Below, piece by piece: positions 50,753-59,481 of a stretch of 59,901 nucleotides of DNA. Below the pieces are notes generated by a model. It searched no databases, was not told the DNA's origin, and worked only from the letters and a program-made list of their open reading frames with translations. Each line of letters starts with the position of its first letter. Position 1 is the stretch's first letter. A program made the translations under genes and the position numbers. The stretch is from Canibacter zhuwentaonis (GTDB lineage: Bacteria > Actinomycetota > Actinomycetes > Actinomycetales > Microbacteriaceae): NCBI RefSeq assembly GCF_018531145.1, contig NZ_JAHDSZ010000012.1, positions 1 to 59,901 of the forward strand, written 5' to 3'.

Positions 50753-51477
50753 TTTTTGCTCGCCCCAGAGTTTTTTGGTGGCACAAAGCCGCGGTGCAGC
50801 GCAACAATTCCTCCCGCAAGATTGCGATATTTAACGCGCTCAAAACCTGCCTCTTGGAGCACCTGCGCGAGCTGCTCCTGCGCGGGCCATATTGAGATTG
50901 AATCTGCCAGATAATCGTAAGCGTCACCGTTATTGTTGAGAATCCAAGCTATGTACGGCGCAACTGAACGATTATAAAAAGCATACGGACGCTCAATTAG
51001 GCGGTGCGGCTGCGAGAACTCGCACACCACAATGCGCCCGCCGGGCTTTACCACGCGATACATTTCAGCGAGCGCTTTACCAACGTTATTAACATTGCGC
51101 AGCCCAAAAGAAATTGTTGCGGCATCAAAAAAATCGTCTGCAAAGGACAGTTCTGTTGCATCCGCCCACTCAAAACTGAGGTTTGGCACGCCCCGATATT
51201 TTTCGCGGGCAATATTTAACATTCCCTCAGAAAAATCAGCGCCAATAATGCGCGCGCCAGTTTTTGCCAGCGCACCCGATGAAAAACCAGTTCCCGCCGC
51301 AAGATCCAACACAATTTCGCCGGGGCGCGGATTAAGCGCTCTAACCGTAGCAATACGCCATAGCCTGTGCACGCCCAAAGAAAGCACGTCATTAGTTAAA
51401 TCATAGCGCACAGAAATTGAATCAAACATACTCGACACTTCTGCGCCGATTTTAGTAGTTGCGTCAGCTCGATTCAC
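50749..51477 (-). CDS. menG: Demethylmenaquinone methyltransferase
   Basis: Last step of menaquinone synthesis, SAM-dependent (MenG/UbiE). 242 residues with MFDSISVRYDLTNDVLSLG, SAM motif VLDLAAGTGFSSG, and the UbiE signature region YRVVKPGGRIVVCEFSQP. GTG 51477 with TAGCAT 7 nt upstream. First gene of the menG-polyprenyl synthase-fprA operon, divergent from menF. Confidence 0.96.
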   Translation of the reverse strand: MNRADATTKIGAEVSSMFDSISVRYDLTNDVLSLGVHRLWRIATVRALNPRPGEIVLDLAAGTGFSSGALAKTGARIIGADFSEGMLNIAREKYRGVPNLSFEWADATELSFADDFFDAATISFGLRNVNNVGKALAEMYRVVKPGGRIVVCEFSQPHRLIERPYAFYNRSVAPYIAWILNNNGDAYDYLADSISIWPAQEQLAQVLQEAGFERVKYRNLAGGIVALHRGFVPPKNSGASKK

Positions 51478-51484
51478 ACTCTCT

Positions 51485-51490
51485 ATGCTA
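51485..51490 (-). promoter_or_regulatory. -10 hexamer TAGCAT, leaderless menG start
   Basis: Minus-strand TAGCAT ends 7 nt before the GTG start. Confidence 0.5.
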
Positions 51491-51583
51491 CTCTGCCGGA
51501 CTGTATTTTTGCAGCAAAATTAAGCGGCGGCGGGTAAACTTATACGCGCAAACGGTATTTAATTAGTCGACAACAGATTTTAG

Positions 51584-52861
51584 TTGGAAGAAACTTCGAG
51601 TATATTGGTCGCCAAACAGCTTATAGTTAAGAGCAACTGGTGCAACAAACGCGACCTGCTCTGCTACGCAGATAGCACGCACCCGCTGGTGTGGCTGCAG
51701 GCAAATTTAAGCGCTGTGGGAGTTGGTGAGATTGTAAGGCTCACCGCGAGCGGTGACGAGCGGATCACCCAGCTCAACAGCAAGTGGCAAGAGCTTGTGC
51801 GCGCCGCTCAAATACACGATTTCGTGAACGCCCCGCACAGCGGTCTCACCTCGTACGGCGCAATAACTTTTGCCGGTGCGAGCGCAACTAACTCGGTTTT
51901 AATTGTGCCCCAGGTTATTTTTGGCGAGTATCAGGGGCGGTATTTCAAAACCACCGTCACAGAGCGTGGCGCAAACTCTGCAGACAATCTGATTCCACAG
52001 CCCACGCCACTTGTGCCCTGGCAAGAAGTCGCCCTGCAACACGACCCGAATCAGGCAGAAACCAGCGACTATCTCGCAAAAGCGCGGCGCGCACTGGCAA
52101 CGATTGACTCCGGGGAGCTTAAAAAAATTGTGCTCGCCAGGCAAACCAGCGCAGCTCTTCCGGTCAGAGCGGATCTGCGAGCGCCGCTTAAGTGGCTCTG
52201 GCGCAATTATCGCAACTGCACAACGTTCGCGATTGACGGATTTTTCGGGGCAACTCCCGAAACGATTGTGCGCAGCACAGATCGCAGTTTCGCTTCCCGC
52301 GTGCTCGCGGGGACCGTCCGCTTTAACCCGGAAGATCCGCTCGCAAACAGCGCCGCTGGCGATATCTTGAAAACAAGCCCCCGAATCAACAAAGAGCACG
52401 ATTTTGCCACCCAAAGCGTGATTAACGCCCTTGCTCCGCTGGTTGATGAAATAAGCTGGAATCGCGATCCGCTGGTAATCGAGCTGCCGAACGTACTGCA
52501 CCGCGCAACCAATATTCGCGCCAAAATTAAGCCGTGCTACAACAGCCTGGATCTGCTCGCGGCGATGCACCCAACCGCTGCGGTCGCTGGCACACCAACC
52601 GCCGCGGCAGTGCGGCTTATTGGTGAAATTGAAGATTTTGACCGGGCGCGTTACGCTGGCGCGGTGGGTTGGATCAACCAACACGGCGACGGGGAATGGG
52701 CGCTCGGGCTGCGGTGCGCGCAGGTGCATAGCACGGCAGGCGGCGCACAAATCACCGCAACTGCGGGCGGCGGATTAGTTGCCGGCTCTGATATTTTTGC
52801 CGAGCTCGCCGAAACCACCGTGAAAATGGTTCCGATCAGTCAGGCTCTAAAGAACGCTTAG
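51584..52861 (+). CDS. menF: Isochorismate synthase
   Basis: First step from chorismate to menaquinone. Up to 425 residues of the chorismate-binding fold. Core motifs include LKKIVLARQTS (the catalytic Lys), GFFGATPETIVR, LAGTVR, KEHDFATQSV, LHPTAAVAGTP-like (read AMHPTAAVAGTP) and the C-terminal ALGLRCAQV and GGGLVAGSD. The exact start is uncertain. TTG 51584 directly follows an in-frame TAG, and no ribosome site or TAnnnT hexamer at the usual spacing is seen. A TTG at 51605 is the alternative. Divergent from menG, convergent with menD. Confidence 0.93.
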   Translation: MEETSSILVAKQLIVKSNWCNKRDLLCYADSTHPLVWLQANLSAVGVGEIVRLTASGDERITQLNSKWQELVRAAQIHDFVNAPHSGLTSYGAITFAGASATNSVLIVPQVIFGEYQGRYFKTTVTERGANSADNLIPQPTPLVPWQEVALQHDPNQAETSDYLAKARRALATIDSGELKKIVLARQTSAALPVRADLRAPLKWLWRNYRNCTTFAIDGFFGATPETIVRSTDRSFASRVLAGTVRFNPEDPLANSAAGDILKTSPRINKEHDFATQSVINALAPLVDEISWNRDPLVIELPNVLHRATNIRAKIKPCYNSLDLLAAMHPTAAVAGTPTAAAVRLIGEIEDFDRARYAGAVGWINQHGDGEWALGLRCAQVHSTAGGAQITATAGGGLVAGSDIFAELAETTVKMVPISQALKNA

Positions 52862-52924
52862 GTGCTCAGGCTTCAAGTCTTCACGCATTTAGATATTCAC
52901 GTGCTTAGGCACTCACCCAAGCGC

Positions 52925-54925
52925 TCAGTTCTGCGCCGGCAGTATTTTAACTTCTACTATCTGCGGCAGCTTAGGCGCGCTAATTAGCGCGGCGGCAAGC
53001 TCACCACGCGTTTTTATTTCGCGATAGTCCCACTCAAAAGACGCCGCTAAATTTTTAATACCCAGCTGCTGCGGGGTGCGCATAACCCGCTCGAAAATAT
53101 CCGCCGCAGCGGTATTTTTAACCTCCAGTGAGTCAAAAATAGTTCCCCCGGAATCGTTCACAACAAAAATCTGTACTCTTGGCAAAGCCTCCCCCGGCGT
53201 TAGCGCCAGCGCGTTCGCGTCGTGCAGCAGGGCAAGATCTCCCAGTAAAACCCTGGTAATTCCAAGCGCCGCACCAACAGACCGCTGTTCTGTCACAGCG
53301 GCAACTCCCAAAGCCGTGCTCACAGTGCCGTCAATTCCCGCAACTCCGCGGTTTGAGTACACTCTAACGGGGCGCGAAGCTGCCACCCTGTCAAGATGCC
53401 GCACCATTCTAGATGCCGCCACAAACAGTTTGTCGTGCGACCACGAAGCCTGCCAAATATCCCGCGCCAGCATATCCCGAGTAATCGGCGTCCGCGCCGC
53501 CGCCAGCTCCTGCCGCGCATACTGGCTCAGCTCTTTATATCCTCTGGCGCGCACCAGCTCCACCTGCGGCTCGTGGATTGTTTCACATGAAACATCAAAC
53601 GCGTGATCCGCTGCAATCCACATTCCCAACCAGCGATGATTTGCAAGCGGATCGTAATCCCGCGCGAGTGCTACACTGCGCACAACTCTTGCGTTGTTTG
53701 CCGCGTAATTTTCCGAGGTGTGCGCATCAACAACGATAATCTCGATAGCCGTATTTTGCGCAAGCGCATTCACCTCGCGCGTTAGTGTGGGATGCCCGAA
53801 AATAACAACGCGCTCAATTAGCTCTGTTGTTTCGGGATCTGCCAAAAGTTCTTGGTAGTGCTTAATGCTCTCCGTACCAATGCGTGCACCGCTCACAACC
53901 TCCGCAAGCAGGGGCAAATGCGCGCTGTGCGCAAATTCACTCGCCCGCGTGCCCGCGCCGCTGCCCGCAACAATCACGGTGCGTTTGTCACTGTGCAAAA
54001 TATATTCAAGTGCCGCGCCATATATGCCCGCCTCGCAACTTGCACTTTCCTCTGCTGCGCCGTTCCATTTTTCTCCTGTATCACGGCTAACACTAGCGCC
54101 CGCAGCACCACTCACGCACTCATTTGTGCACGTCGTGGAAAACTCCGCGCTCTGCGCATCACACACCGCGTAACTCGCGCACTCACGCACGAACCGCTGC
54201 GCCGCGTCCGTTAAATCTGATGACAGCGGATCTCGCAACCGCACATTTAACTGCACCGGACCGCCAGCTTCTCCGTTAAACTGACCGCCGGTTTTTTTGT
54301 AAAGCGCCGCAACTCGCGCGCACAAACGCGACAACTCGCCGTCACCACTGCGCACGCCAGCACCGCCATCACCCGCGCCAGCACCACTTTCAACACCATC
54401 AGCACAAACATCAACACTAGTATCAGCGGCATCAGCGCCGACACCCACTCCAACACCAGCACCCGCATCAATACCGGCAAAATCAACGGTTCGCGGCGCG
54501 ACATAGTCTTCACAGTCCCTTAAAAAATCCGCAAAAACAGTGCTTTGTTTAATCGTCTGGCTCGCCCTGATACCGTGCAACTCGGGAGGGCGATCCGCTG
54601 TCACCAAAAACAACGGCACTCTTGCCGCGTGCGCCTCCATAACGGCCGGCGCGAGATTTGCAACGGCAGTGCCGCTGGTCACCAGCACTGCTGCGGCAAC
54701 ACCACTCGCCCTGCCAATGCCGAGCGCAAAAAAAGCCGCCGATCGCTCATCAACTCGCACGTGCAGGCGCAGCTCCTCACGCTGCTCTCGCCGTGCAATT
54801 TCGAGCGCCAGCGCCTGCGAGCGCGATCCTGGCGAAACAACAAAGTGACGCACTCCCGCACGCACAAGCGTTTCAACGATTGCCGCGGCGATAACGCTCG
54901 CTGGAACATTAACGGGCTTGTGCAA
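52925..54925 (-). CDS. menD: SEPHCHC synthase with low-complexity insertions
   Basis: ThDP enzyme joining isochorismate and 2-oxoglutarate. The N-terminal HFVVSPGSRSQALALEI and RVDERSAAFFALG (catalytic Glu), SGTAVANLAPAVMEA, TADRPPELHG and the C-terminal FVVNDSGGTIFDSL (ThDP/Mg site) are clear. At 666 residues it is about 90 longer than usual. The surplus lies in an Ala/Gly/Asp/Val-rich stretch (DNA about 54345-54485) and a Ser/Ala/Glu/Cys-rich stretch (about 54020-54175), both in linkers between core segments. The TTG start 54925 sits 7 nt after AAGGA, overlapping the end of the preceding gene's region. Confidence 0.95.
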   Translation of the reverse strand: MHKPVNVPASVIAAAIVETLVRAGVRHFVVSPGSRSQALALEIARREQREELRLHVRVDERSAAFFALGIGRASGVAAAVLVTSGTAVANLAPAVMEAHAARVPLFLVTADRPPELHGIRASQTIKQSTVFADFLRDCEDYVAPRTVDFAGIDAGAGVGVGVGADAADTSVDVCADGVESGAGAGDGGAGVRSGDGELSRLCARVAALYKKTGGQFNGEAGGPVQLNVRLRDPLSSDLTDAAQRFVRECASYAVCDAQSAEFSTTCTNECVSGAAGASVSRDTGEKWNGAAEESASCEAGIYGAALEYILHSDKRTVIVAGSGAGTRASEFAHSAHLPLLAEVVSGARIGTESIKHYQELLADPETTELIERVVIFGHPTLTREVNALAQNTAIEIIVVDAHTSENYAANNARVVRSVALARDYDPLANHRWLGMWIAADHAFDVSCETIHEPQVELVRARGYKELSQYARQELAAARTPITRDMLARDIWQASWSHDKLFVAASRMVRHLDRVAASRPVRVYSNRGVAGIDGTVSTALGVAAVTEQRSVGAALGITRVLLGDLALLHDANALALTPGEALPRVQIFVVNDSGGTIFDSLEVKNTAAADIFERVMRTPQQLGIKNLAASFEWDYREIKTRGELAAALISAPKLPQIVEVKILPAQN

Positions 54926-54928
54926 GCG

Positions 54929-55447
54929 CTAATCCTTTGAGTCGGGATTATCTGTCGCGCCTGTCTCATCCGCCACACCAGAATCACCAGCACCGACCGC
55001 ACCCGAATCGCTCGCAGCTACCGCGTTAAAATCACCCACTTCAGGCAGGCTCTGCGGCTCTCTGCCACCAGTGGCATTAACACTAAACCCTGGCATATTA
55101 AACTCTTCTTCCTCAAGCTGCCGCAGCCGCTCTTCAAGACTGCGAATTCGCTCGTCAGAATCGCTCTCCAACCGCCTTTTTGGGCTTTCAGCGGCACTCC
55201 CAAGAGCACCCTCCCCATTTCTTCCTGAGGGCATAAATCCGCCAGTTCCCGAATTCGCGTCGTCATTCATATCTTTGCCAAGAGAAAACCAGAGCACAGC
55301 ACCAATCACCGGTATTAAAGCCAGCGCAACCCACGCGGGTTTAGGAAAAACTTTAATTCTGGCGTTATTTGTAAGCAGCACGTCAACAGCCGTGTACAGC
55401 GCCACAGCAAACGCCAGAACTCCCAAGATTAGAAATAAACGCACCAT
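54929..55447 (-). CDS. PLDc_N-type membrane protein
   Basis: 172 residues from ATG 55447. Two helices (about 4-25 and 37-56) with the N-terminal domain often seen before cardiolipin synthase-like phospholipase D (KPAWVALALIPVIGAVLWF). No PLD catalytic domain follows; instead a charged coiled-coil-like segment (RIRSLEERLRQLEEEEF) and an acidic, Ser/Ala/Asp-rich tail. In actinobacteria such stand-alone proteins commonly neighbour menD. Function unknown. TACAAT lies 7 nt upstream of the ATG. Confidence 0.85.
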   Translation of the reverse strand: MVRLFLILGVLAFAVALYTAVDVLLTNNARIKVFPKPAWVALALIPVIGAVLWFSLGKDMNDDANSGTGGFMPSGRNGEGALGSAAESPKRRLESDSDERIRSLEERLRQLEEEEFNMPGFSVNATGGREPQSLPEVGDFNAVAASDSGAVGAGDSGVADETGATDNPDSKD

Positions 55448-55454
55448 ATAAAAG

Positions 55455-55460
55455 ATTGTA
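55455..55460 (-). promoter_or_regulatory. -10 hexamer TACAAT, leaderless start
   Basis: Minus-strand TACAAT ends 7 nt before the ATG at 55447 and probably also drives menD. Confidence 0.55.
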
Positions 55461-55507
55461 CCCGTTTTATTCTTATGATTTTCAGGCAAAATGGGGATTC
55501 TTTGAGC

Positions 55508-55513
55508 TAGGCT
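55508..55513 (+). promoter_or_regulatory. -10 hexamer TAGGCT, leaderless start
   Basis: TAGGCT ends 7 nt before the ATG at 55521; no ribosome site. Confidence 0.45.
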
Positions 55514-55520
55514 GAATTAT

Positions 55521-55826
55521 ATGAGCGCAAAAAAAGCATGGCTTCTTTACACATTTTACAGACTATTATTTTTTGCTGTTCCGCTGGCGCTAATTTTGCT
55601 GCTATTGCCGCGCCATATGCTGGTAGGTCTTAACTGGGGAATTTTCTTCGCGGTTGCCTGCTCTGCCTTAATTTCACTGTCCCTCTCGGTGCTCTTCCTA
55701 TCAAAACTGCGCCACCGTGCCGCGGCCGGCATTGCAGAATGGCGCAGTAACTCGCACACAACGGACAGCGGATTTGAAGACAGCGTCATGGAGCAAGATG
55801 AGTTCCAACAAAATCAGGGGAACTGA
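55521..55826 (+). CDS. DUF4229 family small membrane protein
   Basis: 101 residues with two helices (about 8-28 and 37-60) and the family pattern LLYTFYRLLFFAVPLALILLL and LSLSVLFLSKLR, then a hydrophilic acidic tail. DUF4229 proteins are actinobacterial, of unknown function, and typically lie beside the menaquinone genes and the PLDc_N protein, as here. ATG 55521, leaderless. Confidence 0.85.
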   Translation: MSAKKAWLLYTFYRLLFFAVPLALILLLLPRHMLVGLNWGIFFAVACSALISLSLSVLFLSKLRHRAAAGIAEWRSNSHTTDSGFEDSVMEQDEFQQNQGN

Positions 55827-55848
55827 AAACTCACGCAACAACCGAAAA

Positions 55849-56814
55849 TCACAGTCCAAAAGCGCAATAAAAAACCATAAAACACAGCAAAACTAGAGAA
55901 CCCGAGCACAGGCTAAAAATCATCGGCATATCGGCGTCATCGTCACCCCATGCGCTCTCTAGCAACTCCAGGTTCAGGTCGCACACAACCGGAACATGAT
56001 CGCTAGGCTTAATCTCGGGGTGCGATCCGCTCTCTAAAATCCGCTCATCGCGCACAATTTCTGACCCGGTGACAGCGCCGCTAAACTCGGCAGAGCCTAA
56101 AATAAAATCAATCCGCATTCCAAGATTACGATCAAACTTGTTCTGCTGATAATCCCAAAACGTGTATCCCTGCGGGTTATCGGCTCGCGTAACATCGGTT
56201 AAAAACTCGGTAAAACGCGCAAATTCAGCCCTTTCAGCCTCTGACACGTGGGTGCTTACGCCCTCAACAAAAGACGGATCGCCCATATCCTGCGACCAAG
56301 GCGCAATATTAAAATCGCCCATCAAAGCCAGCGGCACGGCAGGATTCTCCCGCAACCAGATTTTTGTGTGCTCACGCAGTTTAGCAAGCCACTCTAATTT
56401 ATACGCATAGTGCGGATTATCCAGGCTGCGACCGTTGGGCACGTACAGGCTCCAAAGGCGCACACCCTCAACGCTCACCCCGAGCGCGCGAGCTTCCTGC
56501 GGCAACCCGTTTAAGCCCGTCAGCTGACAATGCTCCTGCCCTTTAACGGGCACGCCAAAACCCGGCTGCCCCGCAAACGCGCGCGTAATTTCGCTCATCT
56601 CGTACCGGCTCGCAAAAGCAACACCGTTCCACTGGTTGAAACCGTGCGCAACTACTTGATAGCCCGCCGCCTCAAACTTATCCATCGGAAACTGCTCAGG
56701 CCGACACTTTATCTCCTGCATCGCAAGCACATCAATATCGGCGCGGCGCAAAAAATCAATAACCCTATCGGCTCTTGTGCGAATAGAATTAACGTTCCAG
56801 GTGGCAATGCGCAT
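55849..56814 (-). CDS. xthA: Exodeoxyribonuclease III with hydrophobic C-terminal extension
   Basis: AP endonuclease/3'-5' exonuclease of base excision repair. 321 residues from ATG 56814 (RIATWNVNSIRTR). Visible are the metal-binding Glu in MQEIKC, the catalytic Asp in MGDFNIAP, FDRNLGMRIDFIL and SDHVPVVCDL at the family's usual end. About 45 further residues follow, with an acidic spacer (WGDDDADMP) and a strongly hydrophobic stretch (MIFSLCSGSLVLLCFMVFY) that could be a membrane tail. That tail is unusual for this enzyme. The earlier in-frame start overlaps the next gene and is not used. Confidence 0.92.
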   Translation of the reverse strand: MRIATWNVNSIRTRADRVIDFLRRADIDVLAMQEIKCRPEQFPMDKFEAAGYQVVAHGFNQWNGVAFASRYEMSEITRAFAGQPGFGVPVKGQEHCQLTGLNGLPQEARALGVSVEGVRLWSLYVPNGRSLDNPHYAYKLEWLAKLREHTKIWLRENPAVPLALMGDFNIAPWSQDMGDPSFVEGVSTHVSEAERAEFARFTEFLTDVTRADNPQGYTFWDYQQNKFDRNLGMRIDFILGSAEFSGAVTGSEIVRDERILESGSHPEIKPSDHVPVVCDLNLELLESAWGDDDADMPMIFSLCSGSLVLLCFMVFYCAFGL

Positions 56815-56825
56815 TCTCAAGTACG

Positions 56826-58124
56826 CTACTCTTCCTCGTCCGCTTCCTCCACCGCGGCAGGAACACAAACAGCCTTCTGCTGCAACGCGCGATCTGCCGC
56901 ATCAACGCTCCACGGCACAGCAACCTGCGATTCCGGCACCAGCTCAGCTGCCAGTTTGAGCAGAGCCGCATCCGCCGCATCCGCCCCCGCACTCGAGTTG
57001 TTGAGCGCGATAACCATTGTGAACCCGGTTGCCGGATCGGTGTAGGCAGCAGAAATAGTGCCCGGCAGCCATCCCGCGCGACCGCGCAGCGGACCTACTT
57101 TAGTGGCTCCTAAAACTATTTCACGGTGCGGCAGCTCACCCTCTGCAACGGGCTCAACTGCGCTAGTTTCCTTGCCGTCTTTATCTCGCGGCGGATTAAC
57201 AAGGCTCGCCGGCTGGTTTAGCGCCTCAAAATCTTTCGCCCTGCCAAACTTGCCACCAAACAGCGCCGTGTAGAAACTGTGAATGTCGTGCACGGTGGTC
57301 ACGCTCGCACCGCCCGGCACAAAGGCAGGAGACACGCTCTCAAGTTGCGCAGGCTCCGCATCGCAGTTCGGCTCGGCAACGCCACCCGGATACGCAATCG
57401 GCTTTAATGAATTTTCGGGCAGCTCATTGTTTGAATTATAAATTTCCGGGTAAAAAGTATCTTTTAGCTCGATTTTTCCGTAAATATAATCTTTTAATAA
57501 ACTCTGCGTGCGCTTGGCGGTTTTTATTTTTGCAGCTCTCACGATCAAAATATTATCCGCCTCGCTTAAATACCTGTTAACTCCCGCGTGCGGCAGCGGC
57601 GAATTAGCCAGAGCCTGCGCCAGTATCTCATTTATCTGCCACGGACGCTGCGGGTTTTTAGCGGTGTACTCCCGCAGCGCGTCGCGGTAGTCGGCAATGC
57701 CGCTAGTGCCATTGCACAGCTGCGCATAGGTTATATTCTCAAGGTCACTCTCGTGCTCCAGGGTTTGCGATATTTTCTCGTCGAGCTGCAGCTCCCCCCG
57801 CGCGGCAAGCTCTAATACCAGCGCGCACATCATTGGTGACGTGGTTTCTGCGGCGCGGATCGCTGTGCTCGAGTTCACATTCTCCCCGTATCCGCGCGCG
57901 TATGCCTTACCATCGGGCAGCCAAACTCCCACAATCGCCTGGGTCGATTTGGTGCTCTGCATGACCTGCTCAACCACCGCGTCAACTTTGGCAACAACGG
58001 TTTCGCTCGCGGTTTTTATATCGCCCTTGCCGGCGTTAAATTCTCCCGCGCAACCAGACAACGCAAATAGCGCAACCGTTGTAACGGTCAGACCGATTTT
58101 CATTGTTTTGCTTTTAGCGCTCAC
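56826..58124 (-). CDS. Lipoprotein with degenerate serine beta-lactamase/DD-peptidase fold
   Basis: 432 residues. A lipobox LSGC near residue 25 predicts attachment to the membrane. The class C beta-lactamase-like fold is clear (ALVLELAARGELQLDEKISQTLE, then ITYAQLCNGTSGIADY). Where active enzymes have SxxK before ALVL, this protein reads ETTSPMM, so both the nucleophile Ser and the Lys are lost. The YxN motif is also weak (SEADNILIV). It is therefore probably a non-catalytic binding or regulatory protein, or acts with rearranged residues. GTG 58124 or ATG 58103 could start it. 11 bp separate it from xthA. Confidence 0.85.
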   Translation of the reverse strand: MSAKSKTMKIGLTVTTVALFALSGCAGEFNAGKGDIKTASETVVAKVDAVVEQVMQSTKSTQAIVGVWLPDGKAYARGYGENVNSSTAIRAAETTSPMMCALVLELAARGELQLDEKISQTLEHESDLENITYAQLCNGTSGIADYRDALREYTAKNPQRPWQINEILAQALANSPLPHAGVNRYLSEADNILIVRAAKIKTAKRTQSLLKDYIYGKIELKDTFYPEIYNSNNELPENSLKPIAYPGGVAEPNCDAEPAQLESVSPAFVPGGASVTTVHDIHSFYTALFGGKFGRAKDFEALNQPASLVNPPRDKDGKETSAVEPVAEGELPHREIVLGATKVGPLRGRAGWLPGTISAAYTDPATGFTMVIALNNSSAGADAADAALLKLAAELVPESQVAVPWSVDAADRALQQKAVCVPAAVEEADEEE

Positions 58125-58313
58125 CAGTTCTGCTTTCTAGGTTTAGCATTAACAACAGCAATTTTACTTTGTAAAGCTCCATTTCATAAATAAAAGTGTG
58201 AGAATCTTAAGTTTATCTCACTTCGCCGTATCTGCATAGCGCAACAACTGCGGAAAGCTGCGCCACACAGGGCTCTTCGTCTGATGATGATGCGCTTTAC
58301 CTACCTTCTTCAC

Positions 58314-58319
58314 TAAAAT
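58314..58319 (+). promoter_or_regulatory. -10 hexamer TAAAAT, leaderless heme oxygenase start
   Basis: TAAAAT ends 6 nt before the GTG at 58326. The rest of 58125-58313 shows no gene. Confidence 0.55.
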
Positions 58320-58325
58320 TAGAGC

Positions 58326-59417
58326 GTGTCAAATTTTAGTAAAGAAATTATAAACAAAGTCCTCGCTCATATGAACGATGACCATCAAAAAGACAGTCTA
58401 ATAATCGCAAAGGCTAACGGTTTTCCCGCAGCAACTACCGCAAAAATGACCGATATTGACGGCTCCGCCGGTGTCTGGCAGGTCACTGACTCTGCCGGAA
58501 CGCACGAGCTGCGAATCCCGTGGGCTGGTGGAGAGATCACTGAGCGCCCACAAATTCGTGAAGAAATTGTGAAAATCAGCACCGCCGCGCAGCAGCGGTT
58601 CGGCATTACCCCCGCAGAGAAGGCGCAGGGCAGCGGATCACACGAACACGACGGCGGCAACCCGCACCAACACAATAGCGGCGGATCACACCCGCACGGT
58701 GACAATCCGCACGGTGACAATCCGCACAAAAACCCGCACCCCTTGTGTACCGCCGACAGCGAAACGGGAGAAAAACCGTTTTCTGTTGTTGTGCGTGAAA
58801 GCAGTTGGGCGCACCACAGCGAGAGCGAAGGCGCAGATTTTATGACCGATATTATGCGCGGCATATCCCCCTTGAGCGATTACACCGCGCTGGTTGTGCA
58901 GCACTATGTGCTCTACAAAGAGCTCGAAAAAGCCAGCGATAAACTCGCAGAAAATCCTTTAACCGCCGGTTTTGACACCCCAGCACTACGGCGCATTAAA
59001 GCGCTAGAAATCGACCTGCAACATCTACTCGGTGCCAATTGGGAAGCGCACTGCAAGGCACTGCCGGCATCGAGCGCATACGCCGCCCGAATCCGCGAAA
59101 TCGCAGCCAACGGATGGCACGCAGGCATTGTCGCTCACCACTACACCCGCTATCTCGGCGATCTTTCCGGCGGGCAAATGATTGCGAAGCGAATCCGCTC
59201 ACAACACGGTCTAGAAAGTAACGGCGTGGCGTTTTACGAGTTTGCCGAGCTCGGTGACCTTAACGAGTTTAAGCAGCAGTATCGGGCGCAACTCGACCGC
59301 TTAGGTAGCGAGCTGAACTCACAAGAGCGCAAAAAGTTCTTACAGGAAGTTGGAATAGCTTACGATTTCAACACCGAGGTTTTCAACCAGCTAGCCGCTC
59401 AAAAAGCCAACGCTTAA
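58326..59417 (+). CDS. Biliverdin-forming heme oxygenase fused to DUF2470, His-rich linker
   Basis: Opens heme to biliverdin, CO and iron. 363 residues. An N-terminal DUF2470 domain (about 8-95, NDDHQKDSLIIAKANG), found in many heme-related proteins, is followed by a linker (101-141) holding nine His in HEH, PHQH and two HGDNP repeats, and then the heme oxygenase domain (about 150-358). Proximal-His candidates are 163/164 in SSWAHHSESE; the distal helix reads YLGDLSGGQM. The linker looks metal-binding and is not standard for the family. A 15-bp direct repeat (58695-58724) encodes part of it. FprA at 48286 could supply electrons. Confidence 0.93.
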   Translation: MSNFSKEIINKVLAHMNDDHQKDSLIIAKANGFPAATTAKMTDIDGSAGVWQVTDSAGTHELRIPWAGGEITERPQIREEIVKISTAAQQRFGITPAEKAQGSGSHEHDGGNPHQHNSGGSHPHGDNPHGDNPHKNPHPLCTADSETGEKPFSVVVRESSWAHHSESEGADFMTDIMRGISPLSDYTALVVQHYVLYKELEKASDKLAENPLTAGFDTPALRRIKALEIDLQHLLGANWEAHCKALPASSAYAARIREIAANGWHAGIVAHHYTRYLGDLSGGQMIAKRIRSQHGLESNGVAFYEFAELGDLNEFKQQYRAQLDRLGSELNSQERKKFLQEVGIAYDFNTEVFNQLAAQKANA

Positions 59418-59432
59418 AGATTCTGCGGTAAA

Positions 59433-59470
59433 TAAAATATCTTCACGAATATATGTTCTCGGAGATATTT
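59433..59470. terminator. Inverted repeat between convergent genes
   Basis: Arms AAAATATCT (59433-59441) and AGATATTTT (59462-59470), 20-nt loop, AT-rich. It lies between the heme oxygenase and lipoprotein stops, so it may serve both strands. Weak stem. Confidence 0.4.
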
Positions 59471-59481
59471 TATACGCTCAA

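Noticed and set aside
51899-52750. Long minus-strand frame of 283 codons opposite menF
   Set aside because: menF motifs are unambiguous on the plus strand; the antisense frame is Cys/Arg-rich with no recognisable domain.
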